DNA from: an uncultured Pseudomonadota bacterium
Lineage (GTDB): Bacteria > Bdellovibrionota_B > Oligoflexia > Oligoflexales > CAILAO01
DNA length: 9,760 bases
Assembly (NCBI GenBank): GCA_903832105.1
Contig: CAILAO010000741.1
Coordinates: 1-9,760 of the forward strand
Direction of reading: 5' to 3'
Each line of letters opens with the position of its first letter. Position 1 is the first letter of the stretch. Below are positions 1-5,944 of the stretch, in pieces. The position numbers were made by a program, and so were the translations under genes. The notes below the pieces were generated by a model. That model was not told the origin of the DNA. It searched no databases and saw only the letters and a program-made list of their open reading frames with translations.

Positions 1-98
1 ATGGCGCGGCCCTGGTAATGCAGGAGTTGCGGCACTTGGGCCGGCAGATTCAGGCTGGCGCCGAGCCAGAGCAGGCCGGTCAGCGCGCCGACACGAAG
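1..98 (-). CDS. Fragment of an exported-protein N-terminus, foreign to the rest of the window
   Basis: Seen: by hand count 69 of the first 100 bases are G or C, clearly higher than the ribosomal genes that follow. Read on the minus strand from 98 downward, an uninterrupted frame of 32 codons gives a hydrophobic stretch (LTGLLWLGASLNLPAQ) that resembles the core and cleavage region of a signal peptide. It is followed by QVPQLLHYQGRA. From family knowledge, a P-x-L-L-x-Y-Q-G-R opening just after a signal peptide is common in secreted repeat or fibre-like proteins, including many from Verrucomicrobiota. No start codon is found before the frame crosses into rplE-derived sequence, so the gene is cut at both ends. 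Inference: this is a piece of another genome or locus joined to the operon by misassembly. The product function is unknown. Confidence 0.5.
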
Positions 99-100
99 GA

Positions 101-127
101 ATGTTTGATTTTCCCTTCCGAAAGTAA
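101..127 (+). CDS. rplE: Large ribosomal subunit protein L5 (uL5), C-terminal remnant only
   Basis: The codons from 101 to the TAA at 125-127 read MFDFPFRK. This matches the conserved extreme C-terminus of L5 (E. coli L5 ends AAFDFPFRK), and L5 is the gene expected directly before rpsN in the spc operon. L5 binds 5S rRNA in the central protuberance of the 50S subunit. Upstream of about position 98 the same frame stays open but no longer resembles L5 and the composition jumps to high GC, so the rest of the gene is missing from this window. L5 is essential in studied bacteria, so loss by a real rearrangement is unlikely and a chimeric contig edge is the simpler reading. Only eight residues support the identification, helped strongly by position. 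Confidence 0.75.
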   Translation: MFDFPFRK

Positions 128-137
128 GGAGTTTTAA

Positions 138-323
138 ATGGCGACTAAAGCCTGGTCTATGAAGTGCCAAAGAAAGCCGAAGTTTTCGACGCGTGCTTAT
201 ACACGCTGTTCGAGATGCGGAAGGCAGAGAGCTGTTTATCGTAAGTTTAAACTTTGTCGGATTTGCTTTAGGCAAATGGCCTCAAAAGGTTTATTGCCAG
301 GTGTTGTGAAGGCGTCTTGGTAA
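138..323 (+). CDS. rpsN: Small ribosomal subunit protein S14, type Z (uS14, zinc form)
   Basis: S14 binds the 3' major domain of 16S rRNA in the head of the 30S subunit. The 61-residue length is that of the short zinc-binding form (type Z), not the roughly 100-residue cysteine-free form of many Gammaproteobacteria. Seen: two CxxC pairs, C24/C27 and C40/C43, that would hold one zinc ion, and the conserved ending KGLLPGVVKASW. The start is supported by AAGGAG at 126-131, six bases before ATG, which overlaps the rplE stop codon region. It sits in its usual place between rplE and rpsH. With both cysteine pairs intact this should be a zinc-dependent S14; no zinc-free paralogue is visible here. Confidence 0.97.
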   Translation: MATKAWSMKCQRKPKFSTRAYTRCSRCGRQRAVYRKFKLCRICFRQMASKGLLPGVVKASW

Positions 324-358
324 TATAACGATTTTGTATTAGATGGAGAGAGCGTTAA

Positions 359-757
359 ATGAACATTACAGATCCAATTGCTGATTTTTTGACAAGAATA
401 CGTAATGCGCAGAAGGCGGGCCTTGACGTTGTGTCGGTTCCTGCGTCTAAGTTGAAAATTACATTGACCCACATCCTGAAAGAAGAAGGTTTTTTGAAAA
501 ACTTCAAGTGTATTAGAGACCGCAAGCAGGGCGTGATCAAGATTGCACTCAAGTATCGAGAGGATGGCACTGGCGTCATAAGAGGGATCGATCGCATAAG
601 TCGCTCAAGTCATCGCATTTACGTTGGTACAGGAAGATTGCCGTACATTAAAAATGGTTTCGGTATCGCGATTTTATCGACTTCGCGGGGGATTATGACG
701 GATCGTGAAGCGAGGAAGCTACACTTGGGTGGTGAACATATTTGTTCAGTCTATTAA
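359..757 (+). CDS. rpsH: Small ribosomal subunit protein S8 (uS8)
   Basis: S8 is a primary 16S rRNA binder that organises the central domain of the 30S subunit. The 132-residue product has the family's usual length. Seen: the N-terminal MNITDPIADFLTRIRNAQ signature, and the C-terminal rRNA-binding block from about residue 80, including a RIYVG segment, the GFGIAILSTSRGIMTDREA motif and the GGE near the end. The start is ATG with GGAG at 345-348, about ten bases upstream. In E. coli S8 represses the spc operon by binding its own mRNA near the start of rplE; that region is missing here, so this regulation cannot be assessed. The gene is 35 bases after rpsN and 14 before rplF. Confidence 0.98.
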   Translation: MNITDPIADFLTRIRNAQKAGLDVVSVPASKLKITLTHILKEEGFLKNFKCIRDRKQGVIKIALKYREDGTGVIRGIDRISRSSHRIYVGTGRLPYIKNGFGIAILSTSRGIMTDREARKLHLGGEHICSVY

Positions 758-771
758 TATGAGGTTTTAGT

Positions 772-1317
772 ATGTCTCGCGTTGGAAAAATGCCGGTTCA
801 ACTACCCAAAGGGGTAGAGGTCAAAGTTGAAGGACGAACAATTCGCGTCAAAGGTCCGAAGGGTCAATTGACTCATCACATTCATGATTCGATGGATGTG
901 ACCGTGAAGGATGGGATTTTGACTGTTGTTCCAAAACATCTGACTAATCAGGTTAAAACATATTATGGGATGACACGAGCTTTAATAAACAACATGGTTG
1001 TTGGAGTCACGGATGGCTTTTCAAAGACATTAACATTGGTTGGTGTCGGGTATAAGGCGGCTCCCAAAGGTAAGGGTGTCACTCTTAATGTGGGATACAG
1101 TCATCCTATTGATTTTGATCCGCCGACGGGAGTCGATCTTAAAGTGGATAAGCAGTCTGTTGTCGTTTCTGGTGCAGATAAAGCTGCGGTCGGACTAACT
1201 GCGGCAAAGATAAGAAGTTTTAGGCCGCCCGAGCCTTACCATGGAAAAGGTATTCGTTATGAAAACGAGCACGTTACGATAAAAGTCGGAAAAGCGGCGG
1301 TCAAAGCCGGAGCATAA
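772..1317 (+). CDS. rplF: Large ribosomal subunit protein L6 (uL6)
   Basis: L6 binds 23S rRNA near the sarcin-ricin loop and the factor-binding site of the 50S subunit. At 181 residues it has full family length with the two repeated alpha/beta domains. Seen: the N-terminal MSRVGKMPV and KGVEV blocks, the inter-domain region around GVTDGFSKTLTLVGVGYKA (about residues 79-97), and the diagnostic C-terminal signature RPPEPYHGKGIRYENE near residues 151-166. The ATG is preceded by a modest Shine-Dalgarno (GAGG near 761-764). It lies between rpsH and rplR as in most bacteria, separated by 14 and 13 bases, so the three genes are almost certainly co-transcribed. Nothing unusual is seen in the coding sequence. 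Confidence 0.98.
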   Translation: MSRVGKMPVQLPKGVEVKVEGRTIRVKGPKGQLTHHIHDSMDVTVKDGILTVVPKHLTNQVKTYYGMTRALINNMVVGVTDGFSKTLTLVGVGYKAAPKGKGVTLNVGYSHPIDFDPPTGVDLKVDKQSVVVSGADKAAVGLTAAKIRSFRPPEPYHGKGIRYENEHVTIKVGKAAVKAGA

Positions 1318-1330
1318 GGGAGTCATCATC

Positions 1331-1687
1331 ATGGCTAAAGAACTTGAAAAAATTAGACTTCGCGCTAAGCGTAAGATGCGCATTAGATCTAAAGTGAGCG
1401 GTACCGCAGAGAGACCCCGTCTTTCCGTGTTCAGATCCGCTAAGCATATTTTTGCGCAAGTGATTAACGACCTCACGGGTGAAACTCTTGTGTCTGTTGG
1501 GTCGTTTAAAAAAGGCGAAACAAAGCGGGCGAACAAGCCTCGTTGCACGGAACTTGGACGTCAACTTGCAGAACGCTGCAAAGCAAAAAACATTACAACG
1601 ATTGTTTTTGATAAGAATGGTTTTGCCTATCACGGCAGACTAAAGGCTTTGGCTGATGGTGCCAGAGAAGGTGGTATGAAGTTTTAA
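1331..1687 (+). CDS. rplR: Large ribosomal subunit protein L18 (uL18)
   Basis: L18 binds 5S rRNA together with L5 and L25-type proteins and anchors it in the central protuberance of the 50S subunit. The product is 118 residues, the normal bacterial length. Seen: a basic, flexible N-terminus (KIRLRAKRKMRIRSKVSGT), then the conserved ERPRLSVFRSAKHIFAQVIND block at about residues 27-47, and the C-terminal FDKNGFAYHGRLKALADGAREGGMKF. AGGGAG near 1316-1321, overlapping the end of rplF, lies upstream of the ATG. The 64-base spacer to rpsE is longer than the other gaps in this part of the operon but shows no convincing hairpin or promoter. Confidence 0.98.
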   Translation: MAKELEKIRLRAKRKMRIRSKVSGTAERPRLSVFRSAKHIFAQVINDLTGETLVSVGSFKKGETKRANKPRCTELGRQLAERCKAKNITTIVFDKNGFAYHGRLKALADGAREGGMKF

Positions 1688-1751
1688 CTGTGGCTGTTTT
1701 TATAGCTACTATGCTTTTGATACTTACGTTTAATAAGGGGGAATATTAACC

Positions 1752-2300
1752 TTGATAAAAGAGAGAGAGAATAGAGAGCCTAAAGAAGCCGATGCTTTCC
1801 AAGACCGGGTTGTGCATATCGCGCGTGTTGCTAAGGTGGTCAAAGGTGGTCGTCGTTTTAATTTCAGCGCCTTAGTCGTTGTTGGTGACGGAATGGGTCG
1901 GGTTGGATTCGGTGTTGGAAAAGCGCGTGAAGTTCCTGATGCTATTCGTAAGGCGTCTGAGCAAGCCAAGAAAAGTATCATCGAGATTCCTAGAGTAGAT
2001 GGGACTATTCCCTTCGAAGTTGTTGGAAAGTATGGATCAGCAACGGTCGTGATGTATCCTGCCAAGAAAGGTAAAGGAATCATCGCTGGCGGTGCCGTGC
2101 GTAATGTTGTGGATCTTGGTGGAATTTCCGATATCGTGTGTAAAGTGCATGGAACAAAGAACGGCCAGAACGTGGTCCGTGCGGCATTCAATGGTTTTCA
2201 GCAACTGATTAATATTGAAGAGTACGCAAAAAGACGCGATAAATCCCCGGAAGAAGTTCACCAAATTAGGCATAAGAAAAAAGAAGAGAACAAAGGATAA
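1752..2300 (+). CDS. rpsE: Small ribosomal subunit protein S5 (uS5), TTG start
   Basis: S5 sits at the mRNA entry side and body/head interface of the 30S subunit and contributes to decoding fidelity and mRNA unwinding. The protein of 182 residues is slightly longer than the usual 160-175, because of a charged C-terminal tail (KKKEENKG). Seen: the N-terminal double-stranded-RNA-binding domain with RVAKVVKGGRRFNFSALVVVGD at about residues 23-44, the GRVGFGVGKAREVPDAIRKA block, and the C-terminal domain with GIIAGGAVRNVVDLGGI. The start is TTG at 1752: AAGGGGGA at 1735-1742 lies nine bases upstream, and no ATG or GTG in frame gives a sensible N-terminus. The product is diagnostic of S5; only the exact start carries some doubt. 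Confidence 0.96.
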   Translation: MIKERENREPKEADAFQDRVVHIARVAKVVKGGRRFNFSALVVVGDGMGRVGFGVGKAREVPDAIRKASEQAKKSIIEIPRVDGTIPFEVVGKYGSATVVMYPAKKGKGIIAGGAVRNVVDLGGISDIVCKVHGTKNGQNVVRAAFNGFQQLINIEEYAKRRDKSPEEVHQIRHKKKEENKG

Positions 2301-2315
2301 GGGGAGTAGAAAGCC

Positions 2316-2498
2316 ATGGGACATATTGTTGTACGTCAGCGGGGCAGCTTGATCAGCGAACCAGAGAAGATTCGCAAGGTAGTAAAAGCGCTGGGTCTCA
2401 GGGGAATTAACTCCTCCAAGACGCATAAAGATAACAACTGCATTCGTGGGATGATAAACAAGGTGAAGCACCTTGTGAATTTTGAGCTTGTTAAGTAG
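2316..2498 (+). CDS. rpmD: Large ribosomal subunit protein L30 (uL30)
   Basis: L30 is a small 50S protein of about 60 residues that binds domain II/V regions of 23S rRNA. The product is exactly 60 residues. Seen: the N-terminal strand (HIVVRQRGSLI), the helix ending KALGLRGINSSKTHKDN, and the conserved IRGMINKVKHLV near the C-terminus, which match the L30 pattern GLGLRRIG...IRGMINKV. The ATG has AGGGGAG at about 2300-2306 upstream. L30 is one of the less conserved ribosomal proteins and is absent from some lineages, so its presence is mildly informative. It is followed by the 88-base spacer that carries a hairpin and a repeat-like element before rplO. Confidence 0.95.
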   Translation: MGHIVVRQRGSLISEPEKIRKVVKALGLRGINSSKTHKDNNCIRGMINKVKHLVNFELVK

Positions 2499-2517
2499 CC
2501 ATTGCCGTCGGCAATGG
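2499..2517 (+). repeat. Short perfect hairpin directly after rpmD
   Basis: CCATTGCC at 2499-2506 and GGCAATGG at 2510-2517 are exact inverted arms of eight bases around a three-base loop (GTC). The stem begins immediately after the rpmD stop codon (2496-2498). It has no following T-tract, so it is unlikely to be an intrinsic terminator; it could act as an mRNA stability or processing stem. It adjoins the next repeat element, which carries related ATTGC/GCAAT ends. Confidence 0.7.
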
Positions 2518-2520
2518 CGT

Positions 2521-2555
2521 ATTGCGAGGAGCGAAGCGACGTGGCAATCCCCTCG
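2521..2555 (+). repeat. REP-like dispersed repeat between rpmD and rplO
   Basis: ATTGC at 2521-2525 and GCAAT at 2544-2548 are inverted ends around GAGGAGCGAAGCGACG (2526-2541). From memory, the string ATTGCGAGGAGCGAAGCGACG followed by a GCAATC end is a common short non-coding repeat found in many unrelated bacterial genomes, often in many copies. CGAGG (2525-2529) and CCTCG (2551-2555) offer an alternative pairing. Only one copy is present in this window, so its repeated nature is inferred from recognition and not shown here. It is non-coding and lies inside the operon. Confidence 0.6.
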
Positions 2556-2586
2556 TAACACGTTGAAATAATAGGGTTGGTAACGT

Positions 2587-3030
2587 ATGAAAAATTTAAG
2601 TAATCTGAGTCCTGCGAAGGGTTCCAATACGAGGAAAATTCGTCTTGGTCGTGGTATCGGTAGCGGTCTTGGAAAAACGGCTGGTCGTGGCCACAAGGGT
2701 CAAAGGGCTAGAAAGAGCGGTAACGTGAGGTTTGGGTTTGAAGGCGGGCAGATGCCTCTCATACGGCATCTACCAAAACGCGGATTTAACAACCCATCCC
2801 GGATCGAGTACAACATTGTTAATTTAGACGTACTAGACAGGTTTGAAGTTGGTGCGAAAATCACTCCTAAGCTGTTGGAAGAAGCTGGGCTCCTCAGGGA
2901 TCCATCGCTTCCGACAAAATTGCTCGGGCGTGGAACTGTAAAGAAATCGTTTACAATCGCACTTCCGAGGGTCAGTGGTAGCGCAAAGAGTGCTGTGGAA
3001 AAAGCGGGTGGTCGCATTGAGGAGATCTGA
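2587..3030 (+). CDS. rplO: Large ribosomal subunit protein L15 (uL15)
   Basis: L15 is a late-assembling 50S protein that threads a long extended N-terminus through 23S rRNA. The product is 147 residues, the normal bacterial length. Seen: the N-terminal LSNLSPAKGSNTRKIRLGRG, then the glycine/arginine-rich extension GSGLGKTAGRGHKGQRARK (about residues 26-44), the FEGGQMPLIRHLPKRGFNN signature at about residues 51-69, and a globular C-terminal domain ending in VEKAGGRIEEI. A recognisable but weak Shine-Dalgarno (AGGGTTGG, about 2573-2580) precedes the ATG. The stop codon is two bases before the GTG of secY, so the two genes are tightly coupled, as is usual. Confidence 0.98.
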   Translation: MKNLSNLSPAKGSNTRKIRLGRGIGSGLGKTAGRGHKGQRARKSGNVRFGFEGGQMPLIRHLPKRGFNNPSRIEYNIVNLDVLDRFEVGAKITPKLLEEAGLLRDPSLPTKLLGRGTVKKSFTIALPRVSGSAKSAVEKAGGRIEEI

Positions 3031-3032
3031 GA

Positions 3033-4355
3033 GTGGCTCAAACCATATCAAAACTGCCAGAAGGCGGACTTAATCACCTTCAAAAGAGAATTTTGTTCAC
3101 GCTTGGTTTTTTAGCTATTTATCGTATTGGGGTTCATGTCCCATTACCTGGGGTTGATACCGAAGCGTTGGCTGAGTTTTTTAAAACTCAGGGGGCCAAC
3201 CTTTTTGGTATGTTTAATATGTTTTCCGGTGGGGCTTTGGAGCGTTTCAGCGTTTGTGCCCTTGGAGTTATGCCTTACATTTCTTCTTCCATTATCGCCC
3301 AACTTTTAACGGTCGTTGTTCCTCATTTGGAAGCTCTTTCCAAAGAGGGCGAAGCTGGCAGAAAGAAGATTACACAATATACGAGATACGGCACAGTCGC
3401 TCTCTCTCTCATCCAAGGGATGATGCTCGCTAACAGTCTTGAAGGCGCTAGCTTTGCTGGCGCTCACTTAGTGCCAACCGGTGGCATTGGCTGGAAGATT
3501 TTTACAGCAGTTTCTCTTACCGCAGGGACCGCATTCATCATGTGGATTGGTGAACGGATCACTGAGAAGGGTGTTGGCAACGGTATCTCACTTATCATCT
3601 TTTCTGGTATTGTCGCAGGACTTCCTAGGATCCTTGGAAATACCTATTCCCAATATTCTAACGCTCAAATGGATCTCATAACGATCCTCGTAATTTTGGC
3701 GGTTGTTCTTTTTGTTGTGGCGGGAGTGGTATTTATCGAGCAAGGGGCAAGGCAGATCCCGGTTCAATATGCAAAAAGGCAGGTTGGTCGAAAAGTGTAC
3801 GGCGGTCAGACCTCTCATCTGCCTGTTCGAGTCAACTCGTCAGGGGTTATCCCTCCGATTTTTGCGAGTTCGCTTCTTCAGTTTCCGGTTACGATTGCCG
3901 CTGTTTCGCCCGATAGTCAAATGGCCATTTTTATCAACAAGGTTTTTTATCCCGGTGGCTGGCTTTATCTTTTAACTTACGCCGTGATGATTATCTTTTT
4001 CGCGTTTTTCTACACATCGATTGTTTTTAAAGCTGATGATGTTGCGGAAAACCTCAAGAAGCACGGTGGCTTTATTCCGGGCATTCGCCCAGGTGCGCGC
4101 ACGGCGGAATATTTACATAAAGTTCTGTCGCGATTGACGTTGACCGGTGGTCTTTATCTCGCGGCGATTTGTATTCTCCCGACTATTCTTGCAGCCCAGT
4201 TCCATGTACAGTTTTATTTTGGCGGTACCAGTCTCCTCATTGTTGTGGGTGTTGCTCTCGAAACCTTTAGGCAAATTGACGCGCATCGACAATCGCTGCG
4301 ATATGATGCATTTCTTAAAGCTGGAACGATCAGGCCTCGAGGAGTGCGTACATGA
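3033..4355 (+). CDS. secY: Protein translocase subunit SecY, GTG start
   Basis: SecY is the channel-forming subunit of the SecYEG translocon in the inner membrane; it passes unfolded proteins to the periplasm (with SecA) and inserts membrane proteins. The 440 residues match the family and show about ten hydrophobic segments. Seen: TM1 at about 20-40 ending in the HVPLPGV motif, a plug-like stretch near 57-75, the RITEKGVGNGISLIIF block (175-190), the cytosolic loop RKVYGGQTSHLPVRVNSSG (253-271) followed by IPPIFASSLLQFP, and the loop GFIPGIRPG with the conserved arginine R352, part of the SecA/ribosome-binding surface. The GTG start has AGGAG at 3020-3024 eight bases upstream, inside the rplO end. 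The stop overlaps the adk ATG by four bases. Confidence 0.98.
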   Translation: MAQTISKLPEGGLNHLQKRILFTLGFLAIYRIGVHVPLPGVDTEALAEFFKTQGANLFGMFNMFSGGALERFSVCALGVMPYISSSIIAQLLTVVVPHLEALSKEGEAGRKKITQYTRYGTVALSLIQGMMLANSLEGASFAGAHLVPTGGIGWKIFTAVSLTAGTAFIMWIGERITEKGVGNGISLIIFSGIVAGLPRILGNTYSQYSNAQMDLITILVILAVVLFVVAGVVFIEQGARQIPVQYAKRQVGRKVYGGQTSHLPVRVNSSGVIPPIFASSLLQFPVTIAAVSPDSQMAIFINKVFYPGGWLYLLTYAVMIIFFAFFYTSIVFKADDVAENLKKHGGFIPGIRPGARTAEYLHKVLSRLTLTGGLYLAAICILPTILAAQFHVQFYFGGTSLLIVVGVALETFRQIDAHRQSLRYDAFLKAGTIRPRGVRT

Positions 4356-5005
4356 TCATCGTATTGATGGGAGCGCCAGGCGCTGGCAAAGGAACTCAAG
4401 CGGACTTGTTGATTGAAAGTGGTAAGTACCGGAAGATCTCAACGGGAGATGTTCTCCGTAAACATATCAAAATGGGTACCCAGATTGGGAAGAATGCTGA
4501 GAGCATCATAGCGCAAGGAAAATTGGTTCCCGATGATGTCCTTCTTGAGATTTTAAGACAAGAGCTAGGTAGCAACGAGAAAGAAGTGATCATCCTTGAT
4601 GGTTATCCGAGAAATGTAGCTCAGGCGAAAACACTCCAATCTTTATCACAAGTTCATAGGGTCAAAGGCGCTGTCGTTCTAGATGTTGAGCGTGAGGAGT
4701 TGATTGCTCGCATCAGTGGGCGTCGTGTTTGTCAGGCCTGTGGGGCCACCTTTCATGTTTCCGCAAACCCTCCAAAAACTCAGGGAAAATGCGATAAGTG
4801 CGGGGGGATGTTGATTCAGAGACCAGATGACGTCCCAGAGAAGGTTAGGGTTAGGCTCGATGTTTTCGATAAGGAAACGAAGCCGGTGATTGATTTCTAT
4901 AACCAGATGAAATCGTTAACGTCTGTGAGTGCTGATGGTTCTAAAGAGGAAATTTACAAGGCCCTAAAAAAAGCTGTGGAGTCTTTGTCAAGTGGGAAGA
5001 ACTAG
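4352..5005 (+). CDS. adk: Adenylate kinase, zinc-LID type
   Basis: Adenylate kinase catalyses ATP + AMP to 2 ADP in the cytoplasm. The 217 residues are the long form with a full LID domain. Seen: P-loop GAPGAGKGT at residues 7-15, the AMP-binding STGDVLR segment at 30-36, DGYPR at 83-87, and the LID at about 121-165, carrying two CxxC pairs (C127/C130 and C147/C150) that would bind structural zinc. This zinc LID is typical of Gram-positive and several deltaproteobacterial enzymes; E. coli lacks these cysteines. The ATG overlaps the secY stop in an ATGA, so translation is probably coupled. Gene order secY-adk is very common; the map gene that often follows is not present here. Confidence 0.98.
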   Translation: MIIVLMGAPGAGKGTQADLLIESGKYRKISTGDVLRKHIKMGTQIGKNAESIIAQGKLVPDDVLLEILRQELGSNEKEVIILDGYPRNVAQAKTLQSLSQVHRVKGAVVLDVEREELIARISGRRVCQACGATFHVSANPPKTQGKCDKCGGMLIQRPDDVPEKVRVRLDVFDKETKPVIDFYNQMKSLTSVSADGSKEEIYKALKKAVESLSSGKN

Positions 5006-5122
5006 GGCTTGCTGAATTTCATGATATGAGTTAGTGTTGCGCAACGTTTTTTATGGTTGAGAGATTGCGCTCTAAGTGCAAAGTGGTAGTGCGGTTTACT
5101 AGGTTGTGGGTACGTAATTACG

Positions 5123-5341
5123 ATGGCAAAAGAAGAAGTCATTGAGATTGAAGGGGTTGTTCGAGAACCACTCCCCAATGCAATGTTCAGGGTTGAGTTG
5201 GATAATGGTCACATGGTGCTTGCGCACATCAGTGGCAAAATGCGCATGCATTTCATCAGGATATTACCTGGTGATCGCGTGAAGTTGGAAATTTCTCCCT
5301 ATGATTTAACGCGCGGGAGAATTACTTATAGGGCGAAATAA
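5123..5341 (+). CDS. infA: Translation initiation factor IF-1
   Basis: IF-1 binds the A site of the 30S subunit during initiation and helps IF-2 and IF-3 select the start codon. The product is 72 residues, the standard size, and forms a single S1-type OB fold. Seen: MAKEEVIEIEGVVREPLPNA, the FRVELDNGHMVLAHISGKMR core (residues 22-41) and the ending YDLTRGRITYRAK, all strongly conserved in IF-1. An in-frame TAA lies a few codons upstream, so the ATG at 5123 is the only sensible start. Its Shine-Dalgarno is weak (GTGGG, 5106-5110, twelve bases away). It follows a 117-base gap after adk and precedes rpmJ by 26 bases, a common infA-rpmJ-rpsM order. Confidence 0.98.
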   Translation: MAKEEVIEIEGVVREPLPNAMFRVELDNGHMVLAHISGKMRMHFIRILPGDRVKLEISPYDLTRGRITYRAK

Positions 5342-5367
5342 CAGTAGCCCACTGAATAGGTGAACAC

Positions 5368-5481
5368 ATGAAAGTTCGAGCAAGTATTAAGAAGATTTGT
5401 GAGAAGTGCAAGGTGATCAAGCGCAAGGGAGTCGTTCGCGTCATTTGTGTCACAAAAAAGCATAAACAACGACAGGGATAG
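5368..5481 (+). CDS. rpmJ: Large ribosomal subunit protein L36 (bL36), zinc form
   Basis: L36 is the smallest 50S protein; it binds 23S rRNA near the L7/L12 stalk base and stabilises local structure. The 37-codon reading frame MKVRASIKKICEKC... ends HKQRQG. Seen: the family's zinc ribbon C11-x2-C14-x12-C27-x4-H32, complete, plus the near-invariant MKVR.S start and the basic C-terminus. This is the zinc-containing type; the alternative zinc-free type lacks these residues. AGGTGA at 5358-5363 sits four bases before the ATG. The gene lies 26 bases after infA and 34 bases before rpsM. Confidence 0.97.
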   Translation: MKVRASIKKICEKCKVIKRKGVVRVICVTKKHKQRQG

Positions 5482-5486
5482 TTTTG

Positions 5487-5509
5487 GTTTTAGGAGTCGT
5501 TTTAGGAGT
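5487..5509 (+). repeat. Tandem 11-base duplication containing the rpsM Shine-Dalgarno
   Basis: GTTTTAGGAGT occurs at 5487-5497 and again at 5499-5509, separated by one C, giving a period of 12. Both copies contain AGGAG. The second (AGGAG 5504-5508) is seven bases from the rpsM ATG and is the functional ribosome-binding site by spacing; the first is a spare Shine-Dalgarno 19 bases away. Confidence 0.85.
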
Positions 5510-5515
5510 TATAAA

Positions 5516-5899
5516 ATGGCACGTATTGCGGGTGTAGATTTACCGGGTCAAAAGCGTATCGATATTGCGTTAACAAGCATCTACGGTATCGGAAGAGCTG
5601 CTGCGGTAAAGATTGTACAAGAGGCGGGAATCGATCTCAAACGAAAAGCTGGAGATCTCGATAACAACGAAGTTAATGCGCTCCGTAAAGTTATTGATGA
5701 GAAGTTTCGTGTAGAGGGAGATCTTCGTCGTGAAATTTCCATGAACATCAAGAGATTGATTGACCTCGGAAACTACAGAGGACAACGGCATCGTAAAGGG
5801 TTGCCTGTACGCGGTCAGAGAACAAAGACCAATGCGAGAACACGCAAGGGTCCAAGGAAGACCATCGCGGGTAAGAAGAGAGTGATAGCAAAAGGATAG
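5516..5899 (+). CDS. rpsM: Small ribosomal subunit protein S13 (uS13)
   Basis: S13 lies in the head of the 30S subunit, contacts L5 and the P-site tRNA through bridge B1 and its basic tail. From the ATG at 5516 the protein is 127 residues and begins MARIAGVDLPGQKRIDIALT, the standard S13 start. A frame extension to a GTG at 5447 would add 23 residues inside rpmJ and unlike S13, so I chose 5516, which also has AGGAG seven bases upstream. Seen: YGIGRAAA (23-30), the LRREISMNIKRLIDLGNYRG block (70-89), and the basic tail RGQRTKTNARTRKGPRKT (99-116) that reaches tRNA. It is the first gene of the alpha-operon section; only 34 bases separate it from rpmJ, so no long leader is present. Confidence 0.98.
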   Translation: MARIAGVDLPGQKRIDIALTSIYGIGRAAAVKIVQEAGIDLKRKAGDLDNNEVNALRKVIDEKFRVEGDLRREISMNIKRLIDLGNYRGQRHRKGLPVRGQRTKTNARTRKGPRKTIAGKKRVIAKG

Positions 5900-5944
5900 G
5901 CTTATTTTGCTGAAAATATTTTACTGGTGAGAGGATGAAAAAAT

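Noticed and set aside
1730..2191. 153-codon minus-strand frame over rpsE
   Set aside because: Antisense shadow of a conserved gene with a Thr/Pro/Ala-rich translation; no independent support.
2037..2696. 219-codon open frame on the minus strand across rpsE, rpmD and rplO
   Set aside because: It lies wholly antisense to three conserved ribosomal genes, its translation is low in recognisable motifs, and its length is explained by codon bias of the sense strand.
3703..3975. Small plus-strand frame inside secY in another reading frame
   Set aside because: Fully contained in a conserved gene and without a supported start or recognisable product.
5036..5052. GTTGCGCAAC followed by GTTTTTT as an intrinsic terminator after adk
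   Set aside because: The palindrome has no loop; a folded stem would be only about three base pairs around a GCGC loop, too weak to terminate.
5447..5515. Upstream GTG start that would extend rpsM by 23 residues
   Set aside because: It overlaps rpmJ, has no ribosome-binding site, and the added residues do not resemble S13; ATG 5516 has AGGAG and the standard MARIAGVD start.
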